64,000 nt of DNA from Rhodococcus sp. IEGM 1379 (GCF_030056815.1 NZ_JASHKR010000020.1:1-64000); one strand, 5' to 3'. Positions 16,596-24,720 are shown, counted from the first letter of the stretch. Notes: a model not told the origin generated them from the sequence alone. Translations and numbers: made by a program.

Positions 16596-18272
16596 GTGAG
16601 CACACCGAAAGCACCGGCCAAACCAGCGATCCTCAGTGTCGACGACGATCCTGGGGTTTCCCGCGCTGTTGTCCGCGACCTTCGCAAGCGGTACGGCGAG
16701 AAATACCGGATCATTCGTGCCGAATCAGGCGATCAAGATCTCGAAACGCTTCGAGAAATGAAACTGCGCGGGGATGCAGTCGCTGTCATCGTTGCGGACT
16801 ACCGTATGCCCGGTTTGAGCGGAATCGAATTCCTTGAACAGGCAATGGATCTCTACCCCGTCGCCAGACGCGTCCTACTCACTGCCTACGCAGATACCGA
16901 TGCCGCGATCGACGCCATCAACGTCGTCGATCTCGACCACTACCTCCTCAAACCGTGGGATCCGCCGGAAGAGAAGCTCTATCCGGTCATCGACGCTCTC
17001 CTCGATGCTTGGGCCAGTTCCAGTCACCATCCTGCGGAAGAAACGAAAGTCGTCGGCCATCGCTGGTCCGGACGATCCTCCGATGTTCGAGAGTTCTTGG
17101 CGCGCAATCAACTTGCGTATCGGTGGTACATGTCGGACGAGCCCGAAGGGCAACGCCTTCTCTCCGCCGCCGGTGTCGACGCATTGAGCCTTCCTATCGT
17201 CATCGCACCCAATGGGGATGTTCTCGTCGAGCCGACAGACGCCGAACTCGCCGACAAACTCGGACTGAGCACCACCTTGTCCGAAGATTTCTACGATTTG
17301 GTTGTCATCGGCGGTGGGCCAGCCGGACTAGGTGCTGCGCTGTACGGAGCATCAGAAGGACTACGAACAGTTCTCATCGAACGACGTGCCACCGGCGGTC
17401 AGGCCGGCCAGAGCTCTCGCATCGAGAACTATCTAGGATTCCCCGACGGCGTATCGGGAGCTCAGTTGGCCGATCGCGCACGTAGGCAGGCAACAAAGTT
17501 CGGCGCCGAAGTCATCACTGCCCGCGATGTCACGGGTCTCGAAATCAACGGCTCTGCCCGCACGGTTCGTTTCGACGACGGCACGTCCGTCGACGCGCAT
17601 TCGGTCATCTTGGCGACGGGTGTTTCCTACCGCCAACTTTCGGCCCCGGGACTCGATACGTTCACCGGTAGGGGCGTGTACTACGGATCCGCCGTCACCG
17701 AAGCCGCTCGGTGCAGTGAACAAGACGTCTACATCGTGGGCGGAGCCAACTCGGCAGGTCAAGCAGCCGTCTATCTTTCACGCGGTGCTCGCTCGGTCAC
17801 CATTCTCATTCGAGGTACGTCCCTCGAAGCATCCATGTCGTACTACCTTATTCAGCAGATCGAAAAGAATCCGAAGATCTCCGTCCGCGCCTGCACCGAA
17901 GTCGTCGGAGCTGAAGGCGACGATCACCTCGAACGAATCACCCTGTTGAACAGAGCAACTAGCGAAGAATCGACCGTCGACGCACAATGGCTGTTCATCT
18001 TCATCGGCGCTGCCCCACTGACGGATTGGTTGGAGGACGTAGTCGTGAGAGACCGTAACGGATTCATCGTCGCCGGCCCCGACCTTGCCGCCGATGGCGT
18101 CACGCCACAAGGTTGGCCACTCGACCGCGCACCCCACCACCTCGAAACCAGTGTCCCCGGAGTCTTTGTCGCCGGCGACGTCCATGCCGAATCAGCCAAG
18201 CGGGTCGCGTCGGCTGTCGGCGAAGGAGCGATGGCCGTGATGTTCGTCCACCGCTATCTCGCTCAACAATAG
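16596..18272 (+). CDS. Response regulator fused to a thioredoxin-reductase-like flavoprotein
   Basis: From the GTG at 16596 (GGGAGGG about 6 bases upstream) the protein has 558 residues. Residues 10-140 are a CheY-like receiver with acidic pocket DDD (16-18), phospho-acceptor D68 and K119. Residues about 150-225 look like a glutaredoxin-fold domain (LPIVIAPNGDVLVEPTDAELADKLGL), but its Cys positions are lost (HRWSGRSSDV). Residues 230-558 are a TrxR-like FAD/NADPH domain with GGGPAG (239-244) and GGANSAG (382-388). The place of the redox CxxC reads YGSA (363-366), so no dithiol is present. It probably reads or signals flavin redox state rather than reducing thioredoxin. The kinase gene follows 9 bases later. 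Confidence 0.88.
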   Translation: MSTPKAPAKPAILSVDDDPGVSRAVVRDLRKRYGEKYRIIRAESGDQDLETLREMKLRGDAVAVIVADYRMPGLSGIEFLEQAMDLYPVARRVLLTAYADTDAAIDAINVVDLDHYLLKPWDPPEEKLYPVIDALLDAWASSSHHPAEETKVVGHRWSGRSSDVREFLARNQLAYRWYMSDEPEGQRLLSAAGVDALSLPIVIAPNGDVLVEPTDAELADKLGLSTTLSEDFYDLVVIGGGPAGLGAALYGASEGLRTVLIERRATGGQAGQSSRIENYLGFPDGVSGAQLADRARRQATKFGAEVITARDVTGLEINGSARTVRFDDGTSVDAHSVILATGVSYRQLSAPGLDTFTGRGVYYGSAVTEAARCSEQDVYIVGGANSAGQAAVYLSRGARSVTILIRGTSLEASMSYYLIQQIEKNPKISVRACTEVVGAEGDDHLERITLLNRATSEESTVDAQWLFIFIGAAPLTDWLEDVVVRDRNGFIVAGPDLAADGVTPQGWPLDRAPHHLETSVPGVFVAGDVHAESAKRVASAVGEGAMAVMFVHRYLAQQ

Positions 18273-18281
18273 GGAGATTCG

Positions 18282-19721
18282 ATGTCTGTTCCACCGTGCA
18301 GCCCAGAGCTACTTCGCACACTGTTCTTGTTCGAGGAACTTACCGACGAACAGCTCGAAACACTCTGCCGGAGCGGTCATATCATTGAGATTGAGCGCGG
18401 TCAGGTCTATCTCGAGGGCGAGCCTGCATCATGCTTTTACGTTCTCATCGAGGGCGAGCTGATCATGTCGAAGCTCTCCGGCGGCGAAGACATCGAGATG
18501 GTGCGGACGTCACAACGAGGCGTCTACTCCGGCGGTTGGACGTCATATCTCGGAGACCTTGTGCCACAGATCTATTCAGCGTCACTGCGCGTAACCAAAC
18601 CGTCGACGTTCTTCGTTCTGGATGCCGACAAGTTCGGAGAGGTGGTGCGCAAGTGGTTTCCGATGGCAGTTCATCTACTGGAAGGTGTGTTCTTCGGCAA
18701 TCAGAACGCCCGCCAGATCATGGATCAACGCGAACGGCTTCTCGCACTCGGATCCCTCTCCGCGGGCTTGACCCACGAACTCAACAATCCTGCCGCTGCA
18801 GCAGTTCGGGCAACTGCATCTCTGCGTGAACGCGTCGCTGGAATGCGTCGCAAACTTGGCATGATTGCCACCGGCGCCTATGACCACGAATCGCTCGTCA
18901 CACTCATGCATATGCAGGACGAAGTCGCTGAAGTAGTCGCCAAGGCTCCGACGCTCACACCCCTCGAGGCGTCGGATCGCGAAGACTCCCTGGGCGAATG
19001 GTTCGAGGAGCATTCAATCCGGGAGGGTTGGGATCTTGCGCCGACCTTCGTACAAGCTGGCTTGGACACAGACTGGCTGGAGAATGTTGCTGCGGCAGTC
19101 GATGAATCGGTTCTCGAGGGCGCGATTCGCTGGCTGAACTACACGATAGAATCCGAACTTCTCATGAACGAGATCGCTGATTCCACCACGCGAATTTCCA
19201 CGCTTGTCGGTGCCGCCAAACAGTATTCGCAGATGGACCGTGCCCCTTTCCAGACCATCGACGTCCACGAATTGCTCGACAGCACCCTGATCATGTTGGG
19301 CCAGAAGATCGGGGATATTACCGTCGTCAAAGAGTACGACCGGACTCTGCCTCCGATCGACGCGTATGCAGGTGAACTCAATCAAGTGTGGACCAACCTG
19401 ATCGACAACGCTGTTTCCGCGATGGACGGGTCCGGAACACTCACTATTCGCACAAGTCGGGACGGCGATCGAGTGTGTATCGAAATCTGCGATACCGGAT
19501 CGGGAATCCCCGACGACGTCATCGACAGAATCTTTCAGCCGTTTTTCACTACCAAACCTGTCGGTGAGGGAACCGGTCTGGGCCTTGATATTTCGTGGCG
19601 AATTGTGGTCGGCAAGCACCACGGAGAGCTTCGGGTCACCTCTGAGCCTGGGGATACCCGATTCCGTGTTCTGCTGCCCATCTCCGGGCCTGAGCGCGAT
19701 CCTCTCGACGACGCCGAGTAG
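18282..19721 (+). CDS. Cyclic-nucleotide-binding-domain sensor histidine kinase
   Basis: The 479-residue soluble protein has an N-terminal cNMP-binding (CAP effector) domain (about residues 8-135; RGQVYLEGEPASCFYVLIEGEL). A HisKA-type phospho-site follows with H165 in GLTHELNNPAAAA. A helical insert (about 180-300) precedes the HATPase core with N-box NLIDNAVSAMD, DTGSGIP and GEGTGLGL. It has no membrane segment, so the signal must be internal. It lies 9 bases after the receiver/TrxR fusion, its likely phosphotransfer partner, and ahead of the UBP zinc-finger gene. The cNMP pocket is not a clear match for cAMP binding, so the ligand is open. Confidence 0.88.
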   Translation: MSVPPCSPELLRTLFLFEELTDEQLETLCRSGHIIEIERGQVYLEGEPASCFYVLIEGELIMSKLSGGEDIEMVRTSQRGVYSGGWTSYLGDLVPQIYSASLRVTKPSTFFVLDADKFGEVVRKWFPMAVHLLEGVFFGNQNARQIMDQRERLLALGSLSAGLTHELNNPAAAAVRATASLRERVAGMRRKLGMIATGAYDHESLVTLMHMQDEVAEVVAKAPTLTPLEASDREDSLGEWFEEHSIREGWDLAPTFVQAGLDTDWLENVAAAVDESVLEGAIRWLNYTIESELLMNEIADSTTRISTLVGAAKQYSQMDRAPFQTIDVHELLDSTLIMLGQKIGDITVVKEYDRTLPPIDAYAGELNQVWTNLIDNAVSAMDGSGTLTIRTSRDGDRVCIEICDTGSGIPDDVIDRIFQPFFTTKPVGEGTGLGLDISWRIVVGKHHGELRVTSEPGDTRFRVLLPISGPERDPLDDAE

Positions 19722-19783
19722 CGCGAGCAAGTCTGGGCGCGCACGATGGATGACGCAACGTCAATGCAACGAAGGGCTGAACC

Positions 19784-20137
19784 ATGACCGACGGACTTCC
19801 AGTAGGTATCGAGCCGAGCGTGCCGCCCAGCGGTACAGGGTGCGTCGAATGTGACGCTGTAGACGGGTGGTGGGTTCACTTGCGCCGCTGCGCGCAGTGC
19901 GGTCATATTGGATGTTGCGACTCGTCCCCTGCTCAGCATGCGAGCACTCACGCCGCAGCGACCAAGCATCCATTTATGCAGAGTTTCGAGCCTGGCGAGG
20001 ATTGGTTCTGGAGCTTCGAAACCCAAGAGGCCTACGCCGGCCCCGAATTAGCATCGCCCACTTCACATCCCCTGGAGCAGCCGGTTCCAGGACCGGCCGG
20101 CCGAGTCCCCGCTGATTGGCAGGATCACATCCACTGA
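19784..20137 (+). CDS. UBP-type zinc-finger protein
   Basis: The 117-residue protein contains one Zn-finger UBP domain: GCVECDAVDGWWVHLRRCAQCGHIGCCDSSPAQHASTHAAATKHP, with the Cys/His ligands and the conserved W..LR.C..CG spacing. In eukaryotes this fold binds the ubiquitin C-terminus; in actinobacteria the ligand is unknown. The C-terminal part is Pro-rich (HPLEQPVPGPAGRVPADWQDHIH). It follows the kinase gene by 62 bases on the same strand, so it is probably the third member of the redox signalling unit. Confidence 0.85.
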   Translation: MTDGLPVGIEPSVPPSGTGCVECDAVDGWWVHLRRCAQCGHIGCCDSSPAQHASTHAAATKHPFMQSFEPGEDWFWSFETQEAYAGPELASPTSHPLEQPVPGPAGRVPADWQDHIH

Positions 20138-20138
20138 C

Positions 20139-20477
20139 TCAGGTCGGTGGACCAGCATTTCTGAGCGAGTCAGCATTCGCCTGCTCTTGCGCCACCGCGT
20201 CGTCGATGCACTTCTGGAAATACGCCCGCATGCCATCGACTGCCGCAATATGACTCTCCAGTGCATTCACCAGCGAGTCAGTACCGCCAAAGGCCTTGTC
20301 CTGAAACTTCTTCTGGAGTGCGGGGCCTGAAGCCAACGTGCCGAAACCGTCAAACTGGTTAAGGTGCCTCGCATCATTGGCCAATAATTGGTACTCACCG
20401 ATCAAAATCTCGCAAGCCTTCACAATCGGTCGAGCCACATCTGGATCTAGCCCGAATTCGCCCCCAGGATTTTGCAC
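20139..20477 (-). CDS. Small helical ESX/EspC-like protein (cassette copy 2)
   Basis: The 112-residue helical protein (GTG start with AGGAG upstream) is a paralogue of the protein at 15465-15824, sharing the central GFGTLASG turn, GGTDSLVNALESHIAAVDGMRAYFQKCIDD and a C-terminal NADSLRNA. Unlike copy 1 it has no clear C-terminal YxxxD/E. It lies 44 bases after the second DUF3558 lipoprotein gene and its stop almost touches that of the convergent UBP gene. It is likely a partner or cargo of the lipoprotein or of a type-VII system, by size and fold only. Confidence 0.68.
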   Translation of the reverse strand: MQNPGGEFGLDPDVARPIVKACEILIGEYQLLANDARHLNQFDGFGTLASGPALQKKFQDKAFGGTDSLVNALESHIAAVDGMRAYFQKCIDDAVAQEQANADSLRNAGPPT

Positions 20478-20521
20478 TGGCTCCTCTTTCTCTCAATCAA
20501 ACGCTCTGACAGTGTGTCGGT

Positions 20522-21052
20522 TCAGCCCGACTTTGGAATCAATGGAACGATCACTTTCGCTGCTCGCTCAACCAGGGCGCAGGGCGTTTCAGGCCTGACT
20601 TCACCAAATTTTGCTCCAACACGGATCATCGCTGTGGCTGCAGAAGTCGCGAAGGCAACGTTGCACGCCGAGTCCCCGTCGTCGTTACGTTCCTGATAGA
20701 TCATGAGCTCCCGCCCGCCTGCTTCGCCTCGACGCATATCTCTGATCGCCGTATTGCTCTTTACATCTTCGAGTGAATGCTTGGTTGACGTGAGGCCGAG
20801 AAAGAACCATGAGCCGTCCCAACTGCAGACATTGAATCCATCAATGTGAGTGTCTACGAGGTCAACCCTCTGAGTTCCCGGATCGACACCAACCGTCCGT
20901 AGGTCGTCGTCACTCAGAACTGCACAAGGATCGAACATTCCGATCGTGTCGACCGGGAACGCTTCACCCTCAACCGTCGAGGAACAACCCCCAACTAGCG
21001 CGGCTACGGCGGCCACTCCAAACGCAGTCCGACAAGCGCCCAACAACCCCAC
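20522..21052 (-). CDS. DUF3558 lipoprotein (cassette copy 2)
   Basis: The GTG at 21052 is chosen because AGGGGGA lies five bases upstream. The 176-residue protein has a lipoprotein signal with lipobox LVGGC. The mature part follows the DUF3558 pattern: IGMFDPCAVLSDDDLRTVGVDPGT, then GFNVCSWDGSWFFLGLTST, then DSACNVAFATSAATAMIRV and a late Cys (TPCALV). Its layout matches copy 1 at 15892-16416, including the three Cys blocks, and it too is followed by a small ESX-like gene. Function is unknown. Confidence 0.83.
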   Translation of the reverse strand: MGLLGACRTAFGVAAVAALVGGCSSTVEGEAFPVDTIGMFDPCAVLSDDDLRTVGVDPGTQRVDLVDTHIDGFNVCSWDGSWFFLGLTSTKHSLEDVKSNTAIRDMRRGEAGGRELMIYQERNDDGDSACNVAFATSAATAMIRVGAKFGEVRPETPCALVERAAKVIVPLIPKSG

Positions 21053-21207
21053 GGAATTCCCCCTGTCGACAAACCTCACAGTCTTGGACGTTGAACAGAC
21101 GCGCCTGGTTCCCTCTCATTGCAATCCATTGCAACCCTTCACGCCGAGCCACAACTGCCCTAGCGTTGATCTACCAGCGGATTCACAATGAAGTGAGGTG
21201 CGGATTA

Positions 21208-22263
21208 ATGAAGGCAGCACGGTTCCACGGGCAGAAAGACATCCGAATCGAAGACATTCCCGAGCCCGAAGTTCGGCCTGGGACTGTCAAACTGAAGGTT
21301 GCGTGGTGCGGGATCTGCGGCACCGACCTCCATGAGTATCTAGAGGGTCCGATCTTCATTTCAGCGCCCGGGCACCCTCATCCCCTCTCTCATGAGAATG
21401 CGCCAGTCACGATGGGACACGAATTCTCGGGCACCGTCGAAGAAATCGGTGAAGGTGTCACAGATGTCGAAGTCGGTGAGAACGTCGTCGTCGAACCGTA
21501 TTTCGTGTGTAATGAGTGCGCTCCCTGCAAAGCAGGGAACTACCACCTGTGCACACAGATGGGTTTCATCGGTTTGGCCGGCGGGGGTGGCGGACTCAGC
21601 GAGAAGGTTGTCGTCGACCGGCGTTGGATCCACAAGATTGGCAACATCCCTCTCGACGAAGCCGCATTGATTGAACCGTTGAGCGTTGCCCACCATGCCG
21701 TCGTTCGGAGTGGTGCGAAAAGTGGCGACACCGCGATAGTCGGTGGCGCCGGACCGATCGGACTCCTCGTTGCGGCAGTTCTCAAGGGACTCGGTGTAAC
21801 TACGATCGTCACGGAACTCAGCGATGCGCGCAAAGACAAGGCGCTGTCCAGCGGTGTGGCGGACTACGTTATTGACCCGAGCACTGAAGACGTCAAAGCA
21901 CGCGTACTCGAAATCAGCGATGGCATCGGCGCCGATATCGGATTCGAATGCGCGGGGGTCAACGCAGTCCTCGATACGATGCTCGATACCGTCAGACCCG
22001 CGGGAGTTGTTGTCAACGTATCAATTTGGGGTAAGCCCGCAACCATCGACATGCAGAAGCTCGTACTCAAAGAGATCGATCTACGCGGAACCATCGCCTA
22101 TGTCCGCGACCACGAGGCTGTCATCAAGATGGTTCAAGACGGGGTTGTCGATCTGGCACCGTTTATCACCGGCCGAATTCAGCTCGAAGATTTGATCTCG
22201 GAAGGTTTCACAACGCTGATCGAACACAACGACACAGCCGTCAAGATCCTGGTTCGTTCATAG
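21208..22263 (+). CDS. Zinc-dependent dehydrogenase of the (R,R)-butanediol dehydrogenase type
   Basis: The 351-residue medium-chain dehydrogenase has the catalytic zinc ligands in WCGICGTDLHEY and TMGHEFSGTVEEIG. The structural-zinc loop is CNECAPCKAGNYHLC, and the NAD site is AIVGGAGPIGLLVAAVLKGLG. The extended loop (GPIFISAPGHPHPLSHENAPV) is typical of 2,3-butanediol/acetoin dehydrogenases, which interconvert acetoin and butanediol with NAD. The ATG at 21208 has GTGAGG upstream. The gene stands alone and ends in a long hairpin. Confidence 0.88.
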   Translation: MKAARFHGQKDIRIEDIPEPEVRPGTVKLKVAWCGICGTDLHEYLEGPIFISAPGHPHPLSHENAPVTMGHEFSGTVEEIGEGVTDVEVGENVVVEPYFVCNECAPCKAGNYHLCTQMGFIGLAGGGGGLSEKVVVDRRWIHKIGNIPLDEAALIEPLSVAHHAVVRSGAKSGDTAIVGGAGPIGLLVAAVLKGLGVTTIVTELSDARKDKALSSGVADYVIDPSTEDVKARVLEISDGIGADIGFECAGVNAVLDTMLDTVRPAGVVVNVSIWGKPATIDMQKLVLKEIDLRGTIAYVRDHEAVIKMVQDGVVDLAPFITGRIQLEDLISEGFTTLIEHNDTAVKILVRS

Positions 22264-22270
22264 CCAAATG

Positions 22271-22317
22271 AAGGCACGGAAGCGGTGAGCTCCCCTGTTA
22301 CTCACCGCTTCCGCCTT
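22271..22317 (+). terminator. Terminator after the butanediol-type dehydrogenase
   Basis: A perfect 12-base stem pairs 22278-22289 with 22301-22312. It can be extended by AAGGC (22271-22275) with GCCTT (22313-22317). The 3' end touches the stop of the convergent RHH gene, so it probably serves both genes. Confidence 0.8.
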
Positions 22318-22562
22318 TACGACGCTTCCCGCTCCTCGCTGACACACAGCGCGGAGTACTTCGCGAACGCGTCTTGCAAGGTCAAGGACTTCCGCCTGGC
22401 TGCGATATCGCGAGGCTTGGCCTGCGCAGCACATCGTCGGGCATGCTCGATCACAGCTTCACGTACGACGCTGGATATGTCCGCGCCGGTGAGCTCCTGG
22501 AGGGTCTCGAGCGCCCTCAGTTCCTCTTCGTTAAATCTCACAGTTACCGATCGTCTAGCCAC
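22317..22562 (-). CDS. Ribbon-helix-helix (CopG/Arc-like) DNA-binding protein, antitoxin-like
   Basis: From the GTG at 22562 the protein has 81 residues. The first 40 form an RHH fold: RRSVTVRFNEEELRALETLQELTGADISSVVREAVIEHARR. The tail is helical and charged. In-frame starts at 22586 (GTG) and 22592 (TTG) are possible but add residues ahead of the first strand. RHH proteins of this size are usually antitoxins or autoregulators. No toxin gene is adjacent on this strand; hipBA lies on the other side of a 260-base gap. Confidence 0.65.
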   Translation of the reverse strand: MARRSVTVRFNEEELRALETLQELTGADISSVVREAVIEHARRCAAQAKPRDIAARRKSLTLQDAFAKYSALCVSEEREAS

Positions 22563-22730
22563 AATCAGGATGCTACTTCGAGTCACAGCCAAATTGGTGA
22601 GCTACGTTCCGATGAAGCCTGAAAATGCACCACTCCAGGCGAATTGAGTTCCAATCACGCTGGCCAGAAAGCTCCGAGCGCCAGAGCTGTCGACGGGACC
22701 TGTGTCGTCACCCGACGGTCTCTTGCCACC

Positions 22731-22754
22731 GAATGCATGGAATAGCAAGCATAG
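22731..22754. promoter_or_regulatory. hipBA operator O1 (degenerate)
   Basis: The right half AAGCATAG at 22747-22754 is identical to that of O2. The left half, exactly 8 bases before it, is GAATGCAT (22731-22738; 5 of 8 matches to CTATGCTT). It lies 60 bases upstream of O2. Confidence 0.6.
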
Positions 22755-22767
22755 GAGATGGATATCC

Positions 22768-22797
22768 TTGCCCTCGGCGCTCTAATCGATCTATGCT
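22768..22797 (+). promoter_or_regulatory. Probable hipBA promoter
   Basis: TTGCCC (22768-22773) and TATGCT (22792-22797) are separated by 18 bases. The -10 box lies inside the left arm of operator O2, so HipB bound there would block RNA polymerase. The predicted leader is about 20 bases. Confidence 0.5.
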
Positions 22798-22814
22798 TGC
22801 AAAATAAAGCATAG
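22791..22814. promoter_or_regulatory. hipBA operator O2
   Basis: A perfect inverted repeat, CTATGCTT (22791-22798) and AAGCATAG (22807-22814), has an 8-base spacer. This is the same N8 geometry as the known E. coli HipB sites (TATCC-N8-GGATA). It overlaps the probable -10 box and the first bases of the hipB ribosome site (AGGAG, 22813-22817). Confidence 0.78.
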
Positions 22815-22822
22815 GAGCCAGG

Positions 22823-23089
22823 ATGGGCCACCCACGCAGGAGCGCACCAAATCGAAGTAGCCCTATGCCTGAAATTGCACGCATAGGTGAGAAGTTTGCC
22901 GAACGCCGAGTCCAGCTACGCCTCACTCAGCAAACACTTGCTGATTTGGCCGGCGTCTCTCGATCCAGCGTTCAGGCTCTCGAATACGGTACCGGTTCCG
23001 TAAAATTGGCGTCGGTCGTCGAGATCGCCGACGTACTTGGCCTGCGCCTACAACCGATGACAATCGCAGAAACCGAGTCGCATCGATGA
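22823..23089 (+). CDS. hipB: HipB-like antitoxin, XRE-family repressor
   Basis: The 88-residue protein has a Cro/CI-type helix-turn-helix (IGEKFAERRVQLRLTQQTLADLAGVSRSSVQALEYGTGSVKLASVVEIADVLGL, about residues 21-74). It should neutralise HipA and repress the operon. The start at 22823 has AGGAG six bases upstream. An inner ATG at 22865 lies within operator O3 and has no good ribosome site. It overlaps hipA by ATGA, so translation is coupled. Confidence 0.9.
   Translation: MGHPRRSAPNRSSPMPEIARIGEKFAERRVQLRLTQQTLADLAGVSRSSVQALEYGTGSVKLASVVEIADVLGLRLQPMTIAETESHR
22863..22886. promoter_or_regulatory. hipBA operator O3 inside the start of hipB
   Basis: CTATGCCT (22863-22870) and ACGCATAG (22879-22886) are again 8 bases apart; 14 of 16 arm positions match O2. 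The site lies within hipB codons 14-22, 72 bases downstream of O2, so bound HipB could also form a roadblock. Confidence 0.6.
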
Positions 23090-24315
23090 AACGACCTCCC
23101 GCTGACTCACTACGCGAAGTCGAGAACGCAGACGTTTATATCAACGACACGCCCGTTGCGACACTAACGCGAAACACTGACGACTCCATCCAGTTCGACT
23201 ACAACGCAGCAACGCCCACAAACTCCTCGATCCGCTCCCACTCCGTCTCATGGTCATTGCTCATCGACGGACACTATCCCGTGGTCACGACCGCGGGTGC
23301 AGTTCCTCCGTTCTTTGCCGGCCTACTACCCGAGGGCGTTCGACTCGGCGCAGTGGTGTCATCGACCAAGACATCTGTCGACGACCATCTGACACTGTTA
23401 CTCGCCGTCGGCGCCGACATGATCGGCAACGTGCGGGTCGTGCCCACCGGCACTACCCCGCCGGAACGACTACCGATGTTCTCCCCTGAACGAGACACCG
23501 ACTTCCGCAACATCTTTGGCCGCCTTGCTGGTTCCGTCGACGAGGACCCAGTTGCACTTGCCGGCGTCCAACCCAAGGTGAGTGCCAACATGTGGTCGGT
23601 ACCGACGAGCACTGCCTCCGGTCCCGCGATCCTCAAACTCACTCCACCCACAGGGTTCCCGTCCCTGTCGGAGAACGAACACTTCTTCATGGAGATGGCA
23701 GCGGCATGTGGGCTTCGCGTACCACGCACTCGACTTCTGCACGATGCCGTTGGTCGAAGCGCCCTCTTGGTCGAGCGATTTGACCGAGTCAACGGTCGCC
23801 GCATCGCACAGGAAGACGCCTGCCAAGTTTCCGGTCTGTATCCGGCCTCGAAATACCGGCTGAAGACTGAAACTGCAATCACTACTTTGACCGACGCTTG
23901 CACGGACGGCGGCGGTTCCAAAGCTGCTGCAACACTGGAACTACTTCGTACAGTGGCTTTTTCATGGCTAATCGGAAACGGTGATCTACATGGAAAGAAT
24001 CTGTCGATCTACGCACCAGATGAAATCTGGCAACCGAGTCCGGCATACGACCTACTCAGCACTCAGCCGTACACAGGCTGGAACGACCCCATGGCAATGA
24101 ATCTGTACGGACGCGCAAATCGTTTGACACGCAGCAACTTCATCGATGCCGGGCACAAGCTCGGACTTCGCGAACGCGCGGTCACCCGAATGCTCGACGC
24201 CCTTGTCAACGCTGCGCAAGGCTGGCCTGAGCGTTGTACCGAAATCGGATTCGATCGCAGGACAACAGAACTCTTGACCGACCTCCTTCGCCACCGCATG
24301 ACAACTCTGACGTGA
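23086..24315 (+). CDS. hipA: HipA-family serine/threonine kinase toxin
   Basis: The 409-residue protein has all landmarks of HipA kinases. The N-terminal subdomain carries FFAGLLPEGVR, the P-loop-like ALAGVQPKVSANM is present, and ATP-site ILKLTPP precedes LSENEHFFMEMAAACGL. The catalytic loop is NGDLHGKNLSI and the metal-binding DFG-like motif is AYDLLST. HipA of E. coli phosphorylates glutamyl-tRNA synthetase and arrests growth; the target here is unproven. Key residues are intact, so it is probably active. It is coupled to hipB by a 4-base overlap. Confidence 0.93.
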   Translation: MKRPPADSLREVENADVYINDTPVATLTRNTDDSIQFDYNAATPTNSSIRSHSVSWSLLIDGHYPVVTTAGAVPPFFAGLLPEGVRLGAVVSSTKTSVDDHLTLLLAVGADMIGNVRVVPTGTTPPERLPMFSPERDTDFRNIFGRLAGSVDEDPVALAGVQPKVSANMWSVPTSTASGPAILKLTPPTGFPSLSENEHFFMEMAAACGLRVPRTRLLHDAVGRSALLVERFDRVNGRRIAQEDACQVSGLYPASKYRLKTETAITTLTDACTDGGGSKAAATLELLRTVAFSWLIGNGDLHGKNLSIYAPDEIWQPSPAYDLLSTQPYTGWNDPMAMNLYGRANRLTRSNFIDAGHKLGLRERAVTRMLDALVNAAQGWPERCTEIGFDRRTTELLTDLLRHRMTTLT

Positions 24316-24339
24316 CCACCACTTCGATCGGAACCCGAC

Positions 24340-24720
24340 ATGAGCATTGACCACATCGTTTCAGCCGTCGGCAGCACAGCCGCAGACAAGATCAAGGCCG
24401 GCCTGGCGGCTATCGCTCAAACATCGAGCAACGCAACAACTCTGACCATAGATGGCGTCACAATTGACGTTCCGCCATCCGTCGGCGATGCAGTTGTTCA
24501 GCTTCTGACCTACCTCGCTAAGGGTGACAGCGTCGCGCTCGGCCCCGTCGCCGAACTACTCACTACATCGCAAGCTGCCGAAATCCTCGGCGTCTCAGAC
24601 ACATACGTCCGCAAGCTCGCCGACGCGGGGAAACTCCCGATCGAGCTGCGCGGAACCCACCGTCGGTTCCGACTCGATGACGTGATGGCCTACCGGGAGC
24701 AGTTCCCCAAGCGTTCCTAG
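24340..24720 (+). CDS. Excisionase-type HTH protein, orphan antitoxin-like
   Basis: The 126-residue protein has a C-terminal MerR/excisionase helix-turn-helix (LLTTSQAAEILGVSDTYVRKLADAGKLPIELRGTHRRFRLDDVMAYREQ). The N-terminal 75 residues are of the kind seen in antitoxins paired with PIN-domain toxins. No PIN gene follows: the convergent fadD stop overlaps its own stop (bases CTAG, 24717-24720). It starts 24 bases after hipA on the same strand. It may be a remnant antitoxin, or a regulator that now belongs to the hip operon. Confidence 0.75.
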   Translation: MSIDHIVSAVGSTAADKIKAGLAAIAQTSSNATTLTIDGVTIDVPPSVGDAVVQLLTYLAKGDSVALGPVAELLTTSQAAEILGVSDTYVRKLADAGKLPIELRGTHRRFRLDDVMAYREQFPKRS

